This document shows positions 1 to 8,827 of a DNA stretch of 64,000 bases, in pieces. The notes beneath the pieces were generated by a model. It did not search any database. It was given only the letters and a program-made list of their open reading frames with translations, and was not told the DNA's origin. The stretch is from SIAJ01 sp963773845 (GTDB taxonomy: Bacteria > Planctomycetota > Planctomycetia > Gemmatales > Gemmataceae). The translations under genes were made by a program, and so were the position numbers. The stretch lies in assembly GCA_963773845.1 (NCBI GenBank), contig CAVZCU010000009.1:1798001-1862000 (forward strand), read 5' to 3'. Position 1 is the stretch's first letter. The number at the start of each line of letters is the position of its first letter.

Positions 1-725
1 TGCTTGCGGCCACCATCGATATAGCCAGTCCCCTTGTATTCATTGCGCAATAGATCGTTCCAAAATGCCAGCCAGTGATCCGTGTAGGCACGCTTTTCGC
101 CGAGTAATCGGCGAACCAGCGCCGCGCGTTTGTCTGGAGATGCCTCGGCGAGGAACGCGTTCAATTCGCTTGGCGCCGGCAGCAGGCCAATTAAGTCGAG
201 GTAGGCTCGCCGAGCGAATGCGGCGTCGTCGAGCAGCGGCGGCGGAGTCAATTTGTGATCGGCGAAGTATTTGCCGAGAATGCGGTCGATTGGGTGTTCC
301 AAGCCCGGCGATGCGATCGGAATCGTTGGCCGACGTGGCTTGATGGGCGCGACGTAGGTCCGCGCCTTGAAGCTGAAGCCCGGCTCCCACGTCGCGCCTT
401 CGTCGATCCAGCGCTTGAGGACAACGATCTCCCTGTCGTCCAGCGGCTTGCTCTTGGGCGGCATTCGCTCGTCGGGGTCCTTGCTGGTAACGCGCGCGAT
501 CAATTTGCTCTTCGCCGATTGTCCGGGCACGACCGCTTTCTTGACGATGTCCACGCGCGTGTCGAACGAGATCGACCCCTTGTAGGTGCCGTTCGTATGG
601 CATTTTGCGCAATGTTTCTTGAGAATTGGCGCCACTTCGTGGGCGAAGTCAAGAGGCTTCGCATCGGCGACCGGGATTAGGGTCGAAAAGACGAGAGCAA
701 CGATGGCCAAGCGCGAACTGGTCAT
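1..725 (-). CDS. PSCyt1/DUF1549 planctomycete cytochrome-like protein, 3' part outside the window
   Basis: Partial gene whose reading frame stays open to the window edge; about 241 N-terminal residues are visible. ATG at 725 is followed by a signal peptide (LAIVALVFSTLIPVADA). A haem-type CxxCH motif follows in 'KKHCAKCHTNG' (about residues 36-46), then 'PDERMPPKSKPLDD', 'LKRWIDEGATWEPG' and the DUF1549 start 'HPIDRILGKYFADHKL...RRAYLDLIGLLP'. This is the usual order of the planctomycete cytochrome C (PSCyt1) plus DUF1549 (plus DUF1553) proteins. They are exported and often sit beside DUF1501 proteins; a role in degrading complex carbon compounds is widely assumed but unproven. The missing part should hold the rest of DUF1549 and DUF1553. 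Family call is firm, function unknown. Confidence 0.88.
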   Translation of the reverse strand, partial: MTSSRLAIVALVFSTLIPVADAKPLDFAHEVAPILKKHCAKCHTNGTYKGSISFDTRVDIVKKAVVPGQSAKSKLIARVTSKDPDERMPPKSKPLDDREIVVLKRWIDEGATWEPGFSFKARTYVAPIKPRRPTIPIASPGLEHPIDRILGKYFADHKLTPPPLLDDAAFARRAYLDLIGLLPAPSELNAFLAEASPDKRAALVRRLLGEKRAYTDHWLAFWNDLLRNEYKGTGYIDGGRK

Positions 726-781
726 TCGGAAAGCCCAATTGTGGTGGGAAACGTTACACTACTGCAATGCGAGCGTCCGGA

Positions 782-879
782 GTAGGTCCGCCGAGCCGAG
801 GCGGACCGGGCACCTCCCACCAAATGGCGGCAGCGCATTTCAGGGTGCCGCCCGGTCCGCCTCGGCTCGGCGGACCTAC
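782..879. repeat. Palindromic element, 30-bp arms, overlapping a stop codon
   Basis: Arms at 782-811 and 850-879 are exact reverse complements (gtaggtccgccgagccgagg... and its complement) around a 38-nt loop. The right arm contains the TAG stop (876-878) of the hydrolase gene. Located between a gene's 3' end and the promoter region of the DUF1549 gene. It could act as a terminator hairpin or as a REP-like dispersed element. Confidence 0.85.
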
Positions 880-1970
880 CTCAGAAAGTGCTCGAAGAAC
901 GTGCAAATCTGCTCGTTGGACTCTTTGGTCGGATCGTGACCGTTGCGGAGAGTCAGGCCGACGCGGCTTTCGTAACCAAGCAACTTGTTGACCGCGATCG
1001 AGTGATTGAGCGGCTTCCAGCGTTCGACCTTGTCCTCGGACCCGCCCGAGACGAGGAACGGCCGCGGCGCCATGAGCGCATGCAATTCGTGCAGGTCGTG
1101 GCCCTGTTCGATCATTTTCTTGTACGGGCCGGTGCGGGGATTGGTTTCGCTGGGGATGCCCGCCTTGCGCTTGATGCCCGGTTCGAAGCCGAGATACCAC
1201 GGCTCCCAGTAGTTCACATTCGAGCGCTTCTCGTCGAACACAATGCCGGGATCGGACCAGGCGGCACACGCGAACTGATCGTCGAGACAACTCGCGAACA
1301 TTGCCCACTTGCCGCCATACGAGTGGCCGACGATGCCGATGCGCTTGCCATCTACGTCGGGCCGATTGGCCAGGGCCACGCGGCAGTTGCTCGCGATGTA
1401 GGCATCAAACGACAGTGGCTGGAGTTTGCAGGTTTCCTTATTTGGGTAATACGTCTCCGGCGCGCTACCGAGCGAGAGTGTGACAAATCCGCGGCGTGTG
1501 AGTTGCAAGGCAAAATCGCGCCGGGTGCTTTTGCCCAGGCCGACACCGGTCGCTGCGTCGTAGAAGACAACGACCACCGCGGGAAATGGTCCCTTGCCGT
1601 CGGGAACGAGCAGGTACGCGTCCTCGGTCATGCGATCCGGGGCGATTTCCAGCCGGATGTGCTGTCGCGTGTAGTTCTCAATGTGCTTCTTTTCGATGAT
1701 TTCCAGCTTGGGCTTCGTGAGCCGCTTTGGCCAGGGGCCCATGAGATCGTTCCAGGTTTTCAAGATTTCCATCCGTCGGCGTTTCCAGTCATCGGCGGAC
1801 TTGACTTTGCTGCCGTCGGCGAAGATCAATGGCGACTTGTAGTCGCCGAATTGACCGCGGTACTCGGGCGGCGGCGTGAAATGAGGCGCCAGGATCTTTG
1901 GCAACGGCTCGTCGGCTGATGCCGTCGCCGCGATCATCAGAAGGATGGTAAAAGATAAGACTGTGCGCAT
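876..1970 (-). CDS. Secreted alpha/beta hydrolase (acetyl xylan esterase / dienelactone hydrolase-like)
   Basis: 364 residues. The N-terminal signal peptide (MRTVLSFTILLMIAATASA) predicts export. The body is an alpha/beta-hydrolase: 'DAYLLVPDGKGPFPAVVVVF' forms the first core strands, the nucleophile elbow is 'GIVGHSYGGKWA' (Ser about residue 218), an Asp follows in 'GGSEDKVERW', and the catalytic His is probably in 'LRNGHDPTKESNE' near the C-terminus. Such proteins are common in planctomycetes and usually act on acetylated sugars or other esters; the substrate here cannot be read. The stop codon lies inside a palindromic element. Monocistronic, with a short gap to the divergent epimerase gene at 2046. 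Confidence 0.85.
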   Translation of the reverse strand: MRTVLSFTILLMIAATASADEPLPKILAPHFTPPPEYRGQFGDYKSPLIFADGSKVKSADDWKRRRMEILKTWNDLMGPWPKRLTKPKLEIIEKKHIENYTRQHIRLEIAPDRMTEDAYLLVPDGKGPFPAVVVVFYDAATGVGLGKSTRRDFALQLTRRGFVTLSLGSAPETYYPNKETCKLQPLSFDAYIASNCRVALANRPDVDGKRIGIVGHSYGGKWAMFASCLDDQFACAAWSDPGIVFDEKRSNVNYWEPWYLGFEPGIKRKAGIPSETNPRTGPYKKMIEQGHDLHELHALMAPRPFLVSGGSEDKVERWKPLNHSIAVNKLLGYESRVGLTLRNGHDPTKESNEQICTFFEHFLR

Positions 1971-2045
1971 GATCGCTCCTGGAGGAACCGCGAAGATTGC
2001 CTACGCGCTGGCCGCGGACGGCCGCAACCGTAATCTCACCCGCAT

Positions 2046-2819
2046 ATGACTCAGCATATTCTCGTCACCGGCTCCGCGGGCCGAATCGGGCAAGCCGTGG
2101 TCAAGGCACTGAATCGAGCCGCGCTTCCGGTTGTCGGTTTCGACCTCAACCCCACGCCCGGATTGCCCGCCGAGCGCTTTGTCGTTGGCAGCCTCACGGA
2201 CCAGAAGTTGATGCAGCAAGCCGCGACCGGGGCAAGGTGCATCATTCATCTCGGCGCCACGCCCGATGATGCTCGTTATCCACGTGGCGATCCCCCGGAT
2301 GACGGCGACAACTTTCTCACCGAGTTAGTGCCCAACAACATCATCGGCACTTACAGCGTCATGGAAGCGGCCCGGAAAGCGGGCGTTCCACGCGTGATTC
2401 TCGCCAGCACCGGCCAAGTCATTTTCGGTCAACTCGCCGCGGGACACATTCCGGTGACCGGCGATATGCTATCGCAACCGCGTTACCTCTACGCGTGCAC
2501 GAAAGTGTTCGTCGAGGCGATTGGCCAGGCCTATGCCCGCGAGCATGGGATGGAAGTGCTCGCCGTCCGGCTCGGCTGGTGCGTTCGGCCGGGCCAGGAA
2601 GAAGAGTTTCGCCAAAGCGAGTTCGGACCGGATGTCTATCTGAGTCCCGGCGATGCCGGGCGATTCTTCCTGGCGGCGGCGACGGTGGAGAAGTTGCCAG
2701 CCTACGCCGTCGTCTATGCCTGTAGCAAGCCCGCCCGGCGGACGCTCTACGACATGACCGAGGCGACCCGCCTCACCGGCTACGTGCCACAGGACATGTG
2801 GGGTATGGAAGATGTGTGA
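2046..2819 (+). CDS. NAD-dependent epimerase/dehydratase, extended SDR (uronate dehydrogenase-like)
   Basis: 257 residues, cytoplasmic. The Rossmann glycine motif is right at the N-terminus ('ILVTGSAGRIGQAV'), followed by an acidic residue (FDLN) that would bind the NAD ribose, and 'IIHLGATP'. The SDR active site is Ser in 'VILASTGQV' and Y-x-x-x-K in 'RYLYACTKVFVE'. Length and motif order match extended SDRs such as uronate dehydrogenase or UDP-glucose 4-epimerase-like proteins; the short C-terminal substrate domain favours uronate dehydrogenase-like members. The exact substrate is not visible. Divergent from the hydrolase gene, with about 75 nt between start codons. Confidence 0.82.
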   Translation: MTQHILVTGSAGRIGQAVVKALNRAALPVVGFDLNPTPGLPAERFVVGSLTDQKLMQQAATGARCIIHLGATPDDARYPRGDPPDDGDNFLTELVPNNIIGTYSVMEAARKAGVPRVILASTGQVIFGQLAAGHIPVTGDMLSQPRYLYACTKVFVEAIGQAYAREHGMEVLAVRLGWCVRPGQEEEFRQSEFGPDVYLSPGDAGRFFLAAATVEKLPAYAVVYACSKPARRTLYDMTEATRLTGYVPQDMWGMEDV

Positions 2820-2826
2820 GGCAGGG

Positions 2827-2945
2827 TGGTTCAGAATGCCAAAAAGGAAGGCGGCCAAGATGGCCAACATGGCCAAGGCGGCCAACGATTTCTCCATCCC
2901 CCCTTTGGCCGCCTTGGGTCCAAATCGTTCGGGCGCGGCAGCCGG
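2827..2945. repeat. Short imperfect inverted repeat between convergent genes
   Basis: The stretch between the epimerase stop and the oxidoreductase stop holds 'ggcggccaa' near 2850, a near-repeat near 2878, and the complement 'ttggccgcc' near 2906. It could fold as a bidirectional terminator. No coding potential seen. Confidence 0.4.
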
Positions 2946-4292
2946 TTAGCCTGCCGCCGTCGTCGTCACGTAGTACTTTGCAAGCAGGGCGTGCCTCTCC
3001 CAATTGGGGATCCGCGAACGGTCGTGAAAGTATCGCACAAACTCACTCAAGACAGACGCGAAGTGCGACTCGTGGCCGGTCCGCTCGGTGTCGGGAATTC
3101 GGATGTGTACGCGGTCGCCGAGGTCCACTGCCGAGTAGCCGGGGCTGTTCGTCGACCATCGACGGCAATGACGTTCGACGGCGGCGAGTATGTTTGACTT
3201 GTCCGCGGGATTGTTGGGGACGACGAACACCTGCTGACCCGATCCGAAACCTGCCTCGTGTTGAACGACCACCGTTAAGCCTGATCCGCGCGTGAATGCA
3301 AAGTGGGTGTCACCTTCGTCGCCATCGGGGCGAACACCCCAGCGCGTCGTCAGACGCACGAATCGGCCGCCGAGTTGATAGACGACAGTCCCGTTGCCGT
3401 GGTAAAGCAATTGATCGCCGTCACGCAAGCCGGACAACTCAGGCGGAAAATCGGCGAGGCCCGTGATCTCGCCAAACGAAGCGCGATCCACGAGGATGGG
3501 CCAGCAGTTGGCGTCCAGCAATCTGACCGTAGGGTAGGCTTCCAGCCTGCCGAAGCCACGGGCAGGCTGGAAGCCTACCCCACGGTCAATCGCAATTTCC
3601 TGCTCAGGAAACGCCAGCCAGATCGCCAGGTCGGCGAGATGCGTGCCGACGTCGGCGATCGCTTCGCCGGCCACCGCGGGATCAAACCACCATGCCGGCC
3701 GTCGCAACGGAACGCCGGCCACGTTCTTGCTGAGATAGTGGACACTCTCGAAAACCAGTGCCGGGTCCTCGGCTGTGCCAGTCAGCAGTTCACCGAAAAC
3801 CTCTGGATCGCTCATCAACTCACGCTGTATGCGCGTGGTCACTTCAAAGCGTTCGGTCATGATGTCCCAGGCGAAGACCCCATTCCGATCCGCTTCGGCA
3901 AAGACTTTTTCCAGCTTCGGAAAGTCCTCCGATTCAATGATCCACGGTTTATCGGCCAGGACGCAATAGCCGAGCGAAACCGCTTCCAGGATCAGATCGA
4001 TCTTGGGCCGATTGCGGCCTGCGATGACCACGACATTGCCCGGCCGCTCGGTGCGAAATCTCTCCAGCCAATCGGCGCCGGCACGAACATCGAGCGTCCA
4101 CGAGGTCGGCCGATCGGCGCGTGAATTAAACCGGGCGATGCGTTCCACGTGCGCGTCCAGATCATCGCCGGGCGGCGCGTAAGCAACGACATGCGGATCG
4201 ATGCCGGGAAGCACCTCCTTCAGCACCAGCGCCGCATGGAAATGGCCGGGGGCGAGGGTGACGATGCGGAGGGGCTGTTGAGTCATCGGCAT
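2946..4292 (-). CDS. Gfo/Idh/MocA family oxidoreductase with an in-frame palindromic insertion
   Basis: 448 residues. The N-terminal Rossmann half carries 'LRIVTLAPGHFHAALVL', 'VVVIAGRN' and 'VLADKPWII' (the family's E-K-P lysine region, here D-K-P-W). The C-terminal half contains the sheet-rich domain with 'EAIADVGTHLADLAIWLAFPEQ', which provides the His-Asp pair typical of Gfo/Idh enzymes. It lacks a signal peptide, so it is presumably a cytoplasmic NAD(P)-dependent sugar dehydrogenase or related enzyme; substrate unknown. Residues corresponding to 3525-3587 ('GVGFQPA...GRLEAYPTV') are encoded by a palindrome and look like a 21-codon insertion between the two flanking conserved segments. 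The alternative start two codons later (MTQQPL) is possible. Confidence 0.85.
   Translation of the reverse strand: MPMTQQPLRIVTLAPGHFHAALVLKEVLPGIDPHVVAYAPPGDDLDAHVERIARFNSRADRPTSWTLDVRAGADWLERFRTERPGNVVVIAGRNRPKIDLILEAVSLGYCVLADKPWIIESEDFPKLEKVFAEADRNGVFAWDIMTERFEVTTRIQRELMSDPEVFGELLTGTAEDPALVFESVHYLSKNVAGVPLRRPAWWFDPAVAGEAIADVGTHLADLAIWLAFPEQEIAIDRGVGFQPARGFGRLEAYPTVRLLDANCWPILVDRASFGEITGLADFPPELSGLRDGDQLLYHGNGTVVYQLGGRFVRLTTRWGVRPDGDEGDTHFAFTRGSGLTVVVQHEAGFGSGQQVFVVPNNPADKSNILAAVERHCRRWSTNSPGYSAVDLGDRVHIRIPDTERTGHESHFASVLSEFVRYFHDRSRIPNWERHALLAKYYVTTTAAG
3525..3587. repeat. 63-bp palindromic element inserted in frame in a coding sequence
   Basis: Left arm gaccgtagggtaggcttcca... and right arm ...tggaagcctaccccacggtc pair almost perfectly around 'gaagccacg'. 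The length is 63 nt (21 codons) and the reading frame of the surrounding oxidoreductase is preserved. Its style matches the intergenic palindromes elsewhere in this window. Confidence 0.85.
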
Positions 4293-4393
4293 TTGCGCAA
4301 GTGAGCGAAGGGGCTGTCAGTGCGAGAATGGTCTAACTATTCAAGATCACGTGATCCCTTAGCTTTGACCTGCAGTTGAGTCGTTCCTCTGGC

Positions 4394-6604
4394 CTATTTG
4401 GAGTCAACGGCAAGCACTTGCAAAATCGTTGGGTCGTCGGTGCGCTTTTCTATGTCGGCGAGCGCTGTCTTGATGGCCGGCTGGCGGCACCATTTGACGG
4501 CTTTAATAAACTCTACGGTGCTCACGCCATTCTTAACGTCGCGCTGAATCCAATCATCGCGATGGTCTTTCCTGAGGGTGTTCATCACATCCAGTGACCG
4601 CAGTCGGGCCGCAATGAGAGGACCGGCCTCTTTAGGAAAGTAATACAGAAGCCGAATTGCCGCATCGATCTGAAACTCGCTTCCGCTTCGCCACCCGTCG
4701 AGCGTTTTTCCATTGAAAATGCCTCGCGTAGAGTAATCCAGGAGCAGAGAGTCGAACAGCCGCTGTGTTGCATCTTTGCTTGACCAGATCGAGCGAAGAC
4801 GGTTTCGCAACTCACGATTTTCAGACGGAGCACGGATAAGGATTGAACCAATCTTGACACCTTGGAACCGAACTGGCGCGTAGTCTCGGCCGACAATTTG
4901 ACCAATTGCCGAAGCGCAGAGGTCGCCGACCTTCATCGTGTAGGAACCCCAACCGTCGTTTTCGTTGGACAACTTGCTTTTCACCGCCAGAACGCGATTC
5001 TCAATTTGGTCTAACGGATTCCACTCAATTTCGGACGAGTACACCAGAGCGAAATTGACGCCAATGCTCCGTTGAATAGCCTTGGTTGGCGTCTTGTCGT
5101 CGAGTGATTCCAAAAGGATGGGAAGTGCAAGAGGCCCCGCCTCGACGAGCGTTCGAAAAGATTCCCAGGCTTTTGGTGAATTGGCGTTCCCCGCGCCCTC
5201 GTCTGCGATCGGCACGAACATGCGCCGGGTCCAGCCGTAGCTGACCAGAGGATCGACGTCGTCGATTCCCGCAAGATCGCCAATGAGTTTCTTGATAGTC
5301 GCGCGCTGCTCATCGGTTGCCGGCGCACGGTCGATCAATTTGACCTCGGGAATCTTGCCCAGCCGAATGCGGAGCCACGCTGTCTCCATCTTTTCCTTGG
5401 CCGCGACAACGGGATCGATCTTCATGACAGCTTCAGCGGCCGCTTTGCGCTCGCGTTCCCCTCGAAGGCGATTTCGGGCAACTTTTATGAGTGTGGGAAC
5501 GGCAGTCTTCGCATCGGGGCCGATACCGCCCAAAGCACCTAGCGCAGCGGTTGATACGAGGCTGCTTTCACTCCCGGGCACATCGAGTTCACCGAGCAAG
5601 ATCGGCACTGCATCCTTCGCCGCAGGCCCAATTCGGCCCAGGGCCTGCATCGCCCGCATCTGATGATCGTAATTCGAGCGATTCTTTGCCAACTTAATGA
5701 GTATTGGCACGGCCGACTTGGCCTCTGGGCCAATTTGACCCAACGCGTCGATCATGGAGGAGTCTGTCTCGTCCGGTCCGCCCTGAATCGCGTCCACCAA
5801 GGCAGGAATCGCCGCCTTCGCCGCCGGACCGATATTCCCGAGGGCCTCAGCAATTTGGCTCCGATAACGCTTGTCCTTGGTCGCCTTGAATTCACGGAGC
5901 AGGGCGGGAACCGCGGACTTGGCGGCTGGGCCAATGGCCGCGAGGGCATTGACCGTGTTAGAGGCGTCGTCGTGTTTCGCCAGATTTGCAATTAGCGCTG
6001 GAACTGCTGGCGCGGATTTAGCGTTGAAGTATTGCAGCGACCATGCAGCGGCGCTGCGGACGTCTGGATTTGTGTCTCGCAGTGCCACAGTGAGGGCAGG
6101 AACGGATTTTTCGGGCAATCTGTGAATATAACCTATGGCGAAGGCTGCCTCTTCACGCACTTTGCCGTCTGAATCAGCAAGTGCTTCGAGTAATGGCATG
6201 ACGGCATCGACAGACGAGTCTTGGAATGCAATCGTGCCGATCGCCTTGGCGGCGCTGGCGCGGATAGCCGCCTTTTTGTGTTTCAGCGCTCGATTGAGTT
6301 CTGGTATGGCGGCAAGACCGTAATCGCTGATGGCATCTAAGACATTCGAGCGGCTAGTCTCTTCAGTGTCTGGCAATGCGTCTATTAGAGCCGCGAGCGC
6401 CGATTTTCCGTATGGGCCTTCCGGTCCGAGCGCCTCGCGGGCCTGCATCATTGACGAGTCATCTTCGGGATGTGTCAGGATTTTGATCCACTCGGCAATC
6501 GGCTCCTTTGGCTTGTCGGTTGACTTGCTTTCCTGAGCGCATGACAATTCGCCCGAGACCAGGAAAACACAAATACAGAGATGAGCAACGAGCGGAGTCT
6601 TCAT
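4394..6604 (-). CDS. Exported HEAT-repeat protein
   Basis: 736 residues. A signal peptide is followed by a Cys ('VFLVSGELSCAQ'), possibly a lipoprotein site. From about residue 45 to 400 there are roughly ten HEAT/PBS-lyase-type repeats of 35-40 residues with the signature 'IGPAAKSAVPALL', 'LGQIGPEAKSAVPILIKLA' and close variants. The C-terminal 330 residues carry no repeat and resemble no enzyme I recognise. HEAT arrays serve as protein-binding scaffolds; in planctomycetes many such exported proteins exist without known function. The gene stands alone, with about 100 nt to the oxidoreductase gene downstream of it. Confidence 0.8.
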   Translation of the reverse strand: MKTPLVAHLCICVFLVSGELSCAQESKSTDKPKEPIAEWIKILTHPEDDSSMMQAREALGPEGPYGKSALAALIDALPDTEETSRSNVLDAISDYGLAAIPELNRALKHKKAAIRASAAKAIGTIAFQDSSVDAVMPLLEALADSDGKVREEAAFAIGYIHRLPEKSVPALTVALRDTNPDVRSAAAWSLQYFNAKSAPAVPALIANLAKHDDASNTVNALAAIGPAAKSAVPALLREFKATKDKRYRSQIAEALGNIGPAAKAAIPALVDAIQGGPDETDSSMIDALGQIGPEAKSAVPILIKLAKNRSNYDHQMRAMQALGRIGPAAKDAVPILLGELDVPGSESSLVSTAALGALGGIGPDAKTAVPTLIKVARNRLRGERERKAAAEAVMKIDPVVAAKEKMETAWLRIRLGKIPEVKLIDRAPATDEQRATIKKLIGDLAGIDDVDPLVSYGWTRRMFVPIADEGAGNANSPKAWESFRTLVEAGPLALPILLESLDDKTPTKAIQRSIGVNFALVYSSEIEWNPLDQIENRVLAVKSKLSNENDGWGSYTMKVGDLCASAIGQIVGRDYAPVRFQGVKIGSILIRAPSENRELRNRLRSIWSSKDATQRLFDSLLLDYSTRGIFNGKTLDGWRSGSEFQIDAAIRLLYYFPKEAGPLIAARLRSLDVMNTLRKDHRDDWIQRDVKNGVSTVEFIKAVKWCRQPAIKTALADIEKRTDDPTILQVLAVDSK

Positions 6605-7099
6605 TAGGAAAATCCCGACGAAGATTGCAGAGGTCGTAGGTGTATTCTAACGACATCTGGCGATCTCGATCGGGAATTACCGGCCGTCACGGCTCCCCGC
6701 TCGCCACTCTTATTCCTTCTTCGCCTAAACACGGTCTAGCGCCGGCGCCTGCTGCGGGCGTTCTCTTGGGTGGCTGCCTGTCTCAGGAGTGCAATGACTC
6801 GGGTCGCGTTCGGGTCAGTCTGGGCGGGACGGAGTCCTTCTTGGGATTGACTGCTGCTCGCGCTTCGACGAGGCCTTTCGTTGCGGCGAGGTCGCCCGGC
6901 ATCGCAGCGCGTATTGATATACTTGAATCGCCCCCTCGTATTGTTTTGAGCATCGTGAGTTGTTCTGCTCGCTCCAACCAGGCATCGTTAAGCTGCTTTT
7001 TGGTCGGCGGCTCCGCCGTTCCAAGCGGCAGAGCTTCTGAGGCGCCCGTGCGCTAACCTTTCGCGGGTAACCCTCGCAACGATGAGGGAGAAAGAAACA
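6605..7099. other. Intergenic region with possible gene remnant on the minus strand
   Basis: No convincing intact gene. On the minus strand, one frame reads 'KKQLNDAWLERAEQLTML...LVEARAAVNPKKDS' (about 7010 to 6840). A different frame continues with 'DPNATRVIALLRQAATQE...RRR' and a stop near 6736. Joined by one frameshift these could be the C-terminal part of a lost or mis-sequenced gene. It is too short and lacks a clear family match, so I do not call a CDS. Confidence 0.35.
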
Positions 7100-8590
7100 A
7101 TGGCAACACCCGACCGCCGCGAAGTCCTGGCCACCATCGCCGGCGCTGCCGCACTACCGCTGATCGCGACCGGTGCGCCAAGCCGCTCCAGCGACTTCAT
7201 CAAGGCCGAGAACGAAAAACCAGGCACGCTCGACTGGCAACTCACGTACACTCGTGTCGATCCGAAGACGCTGTATCGCTCACCAATGATCGAGGGGTAT
7301 TGCTCCAAGCAGAGCGTCAAGGCCGGCGAGTCGATCGACATTTTCGTCAGCACTAATCCTGCCACGCCGTTCCACATCGACGTCTTTCGCCTGGGGTATT
7401 ACGGCGGCAAAGGCGGCCGGCACATGACGCGGCTCGGGCCGTTCGATGGCAAGGCGCAGCCGACCCCGCCCGTTGGCGACCAACGACTCCGGGAGTGCCG
7501 GTGGCAGAAATGTACGACACTCGCGATTCCCAACGACTGGCCCAGCGGCGTCTATCTGGGCAAACTCTCGGCGACGAGACATCGTTACGAGAGCTATGTG
7601 ACCTTCATCGTCCGCGACGAGCGGCAAGCGGATTTCCTCTTCCAGTGCAGCGACAACACCTGGCAGGCTTACAACCGCTGGCCGGACAGTTATTCGCTCT
7701 ACACCAACAACCGCAAGGACGGCCGGCCACTGGTCTCCGGCGTGCGCGTCAGCTTCGATCGACCATACGGCAAGTACGTGCAGATTTTTGATAACCCGCT
7801 GTCGCAGGGGAGCGGCGAGTTTCTTCTGTGGGAGTTCCCGCTCGCATTCTGGATGGAGCAGCATGGTTACGATGTGACTTATTGCTCGAACAGCGACATA
7901 CATTCCGATCCAAAGCTTGCGTTTCGCGCCAAGGGCTTTCTCTCGGTCGGCCACGACGAATATTGGAGCCGCGAGCAATACGACCATCTCATGGCCGCGG
8001 TGCAGGCGGGCGTCAACATCTGCTTCCTGTCCGGCAACACCTGCTGCTTCGTCACACCGTTTTCGCCATCATCGAGCGGAGCGCCGAATCGCATAATCAC
8101 ACGGGCCGGCCGTTACGGCGGCATCCGCAAGGGCGAAGAGAAGTGGATGGCTGACCTGCCACTGAAAGCCCCGAACGAGTCGACGCTGATCGGCGCCCAG
8201 ACGGTGACGCCGTTCAACGGCTCCGGCGACTGGACGGTCATCAAGCCAGAGCACTGGATCTTTGCAGGCACCGGCATGAAGAAAGGCGAAAGCATTCTCG
8301 GCCTGGTCGGCTGGGAGTTCCACGGTTCGCCGGCCAAGATCCCCGGCCTGGAAGTCCTCGCCGCCGGCAAAACCTTCACCGGCGATGACAAAGAATCACA
8401 TTACACGGCAACGATTTATCCCGGCCCGAAAGGCAACTTCGTCTTCAACGCGTCAACGATCTTTTGGTCGCAAGGATTGTCAGCCCCGCCAGGCCACATG
8501 CCGCCCATCTCGCATCATGGACGGCCGCACGGACCAGACGAGCGGGTGCAGCGGATTACGAGGAATGTGTTGGAGCGGATGAGGGGGTAA
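7100..8590 (+). CDS. N,N-dimethylformamidase beta-subunit-like secreted protein
   Basis: 496 residues from ATG 7100, which has the purine-rich 'gagggagaaag' upstream; the in-frame ATG at 7082 lies before that site. The N-terminus carries a Tat-like leader (DRREVLATIAGAAALPLIA). A beta-sandwich region follows ('VKAGESIDIFVSTN...IDVFRLGYYGGKGGR'). Then comes the large C-terminal domain of the DMFase beta family ('FLFQCSDNTWQAYNRW', 'LSVGHDEYWSREQYD', 'GVNICFLSGNTCCF'). True dimethylformamidase hydrolyses DMF with a small alpha subunit, which is not present here. Many homologues in planctomycetes and actinobacteria are of unknown substrate, so this is a family call only. Followed by a palindromic element. 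Confidence 0.83.
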   Translation: MATPDRREVLATIAGAAALPLIATGAPSRSSDFIKAENEKPGTLDWQLTYTRVDPKTLYRSPMIEGYCSKQSVKAGESIDIFVSTNPATPFHIDVFRLGYYGGKGGRHMTRLGPFDGKAQPTPPVGDQRLRECRWQKCTTLAIPNDWPSGVYLGKLSATRHRYESYVTFIVRDERQADFLFQCSDNTWQAYNRWPDSYSLYTNNRKDGRPLVSGVRVSFDRPYGKYVQIFDNPLSQGSGEFLLWEFPLAFWMEQHGYDVTYCSNSDIHSDPKLAFRAKGFLSVGHDEYWSREQYDHLMAAVQAGVNICFLSGNTCCFVTPFSPSSSGAPNRIITRAGRYGGIRKGEEKWMADLPLKAPNESTLIGAQTVTPFNGSGDWTVIKPEHWIFAGTGMKKGESILGLVGWEFHGSPAKIPGLEVLAAGKTFTGDDKESHYTATIYPGPKGNFVFNASTIFWSQGLSAPPGHMPPISHHGRPHGPDERVQRITRNVLERMRG

Positions 8591-8651
8591 AACAGTGCTT
8601 TTGGATCGATCAAGCGGGAGTGAATGCCAGCGAGCCGCCGGCGGGACTAAA

Positions 8652-8785
8652 GCCCACGGCGATGGCTTCGAGCCGTGGGACCGCGTGCCACAGACCGGCG
8701 AGCCGCCGACGTGAGTCGGCGGAGGAACCTGGATCCCTACAAGCGCCAGCGCTCCTCCGCCGACTCACGTCGGCGGCTCGCCGGT
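8652..8785. repeat. Two nested palindromes, main arms 33 bp
   Basis: Exact arms at 8694-8726 (accggcgagccgccgacgtg...) and 8753-8785, plus a smaller inverted repeat at about 8652-8679 (cccacggc / gccgtggg). The 236-nt gap between the DMFase-like gene and the gamma-glutamyltransferase gene consists mostly of these elements. Confidence 0.85.
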
Positions 8786-8827
8786 CACCCTTGGCGTGCT
8801 CGGTAGCAATTGCGTAGAACGCACTCC

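Noticed and set aside
888..1919. 343-codon open frame on the + strand opposite the hydrolase gene
   Set aside because: Antisense shadow of a well-supported alpha/beta hydrolase; its translation is Arg/Asp-rich without any family motif.
6640..7056. 138-codon open frame on the + strand before the DMFase-like gene
   Set aside because: Low-complexity Ser/Ala/Arg composition, no ribosome site, and protein-like sequence lies on the other strand.
7082..7099. Earlier in-frame ATG for the DMFase-like gene
   Set aside because: The purine-rich ribosome site lies between 7084 and 7095, so ATG 7100 fits better.
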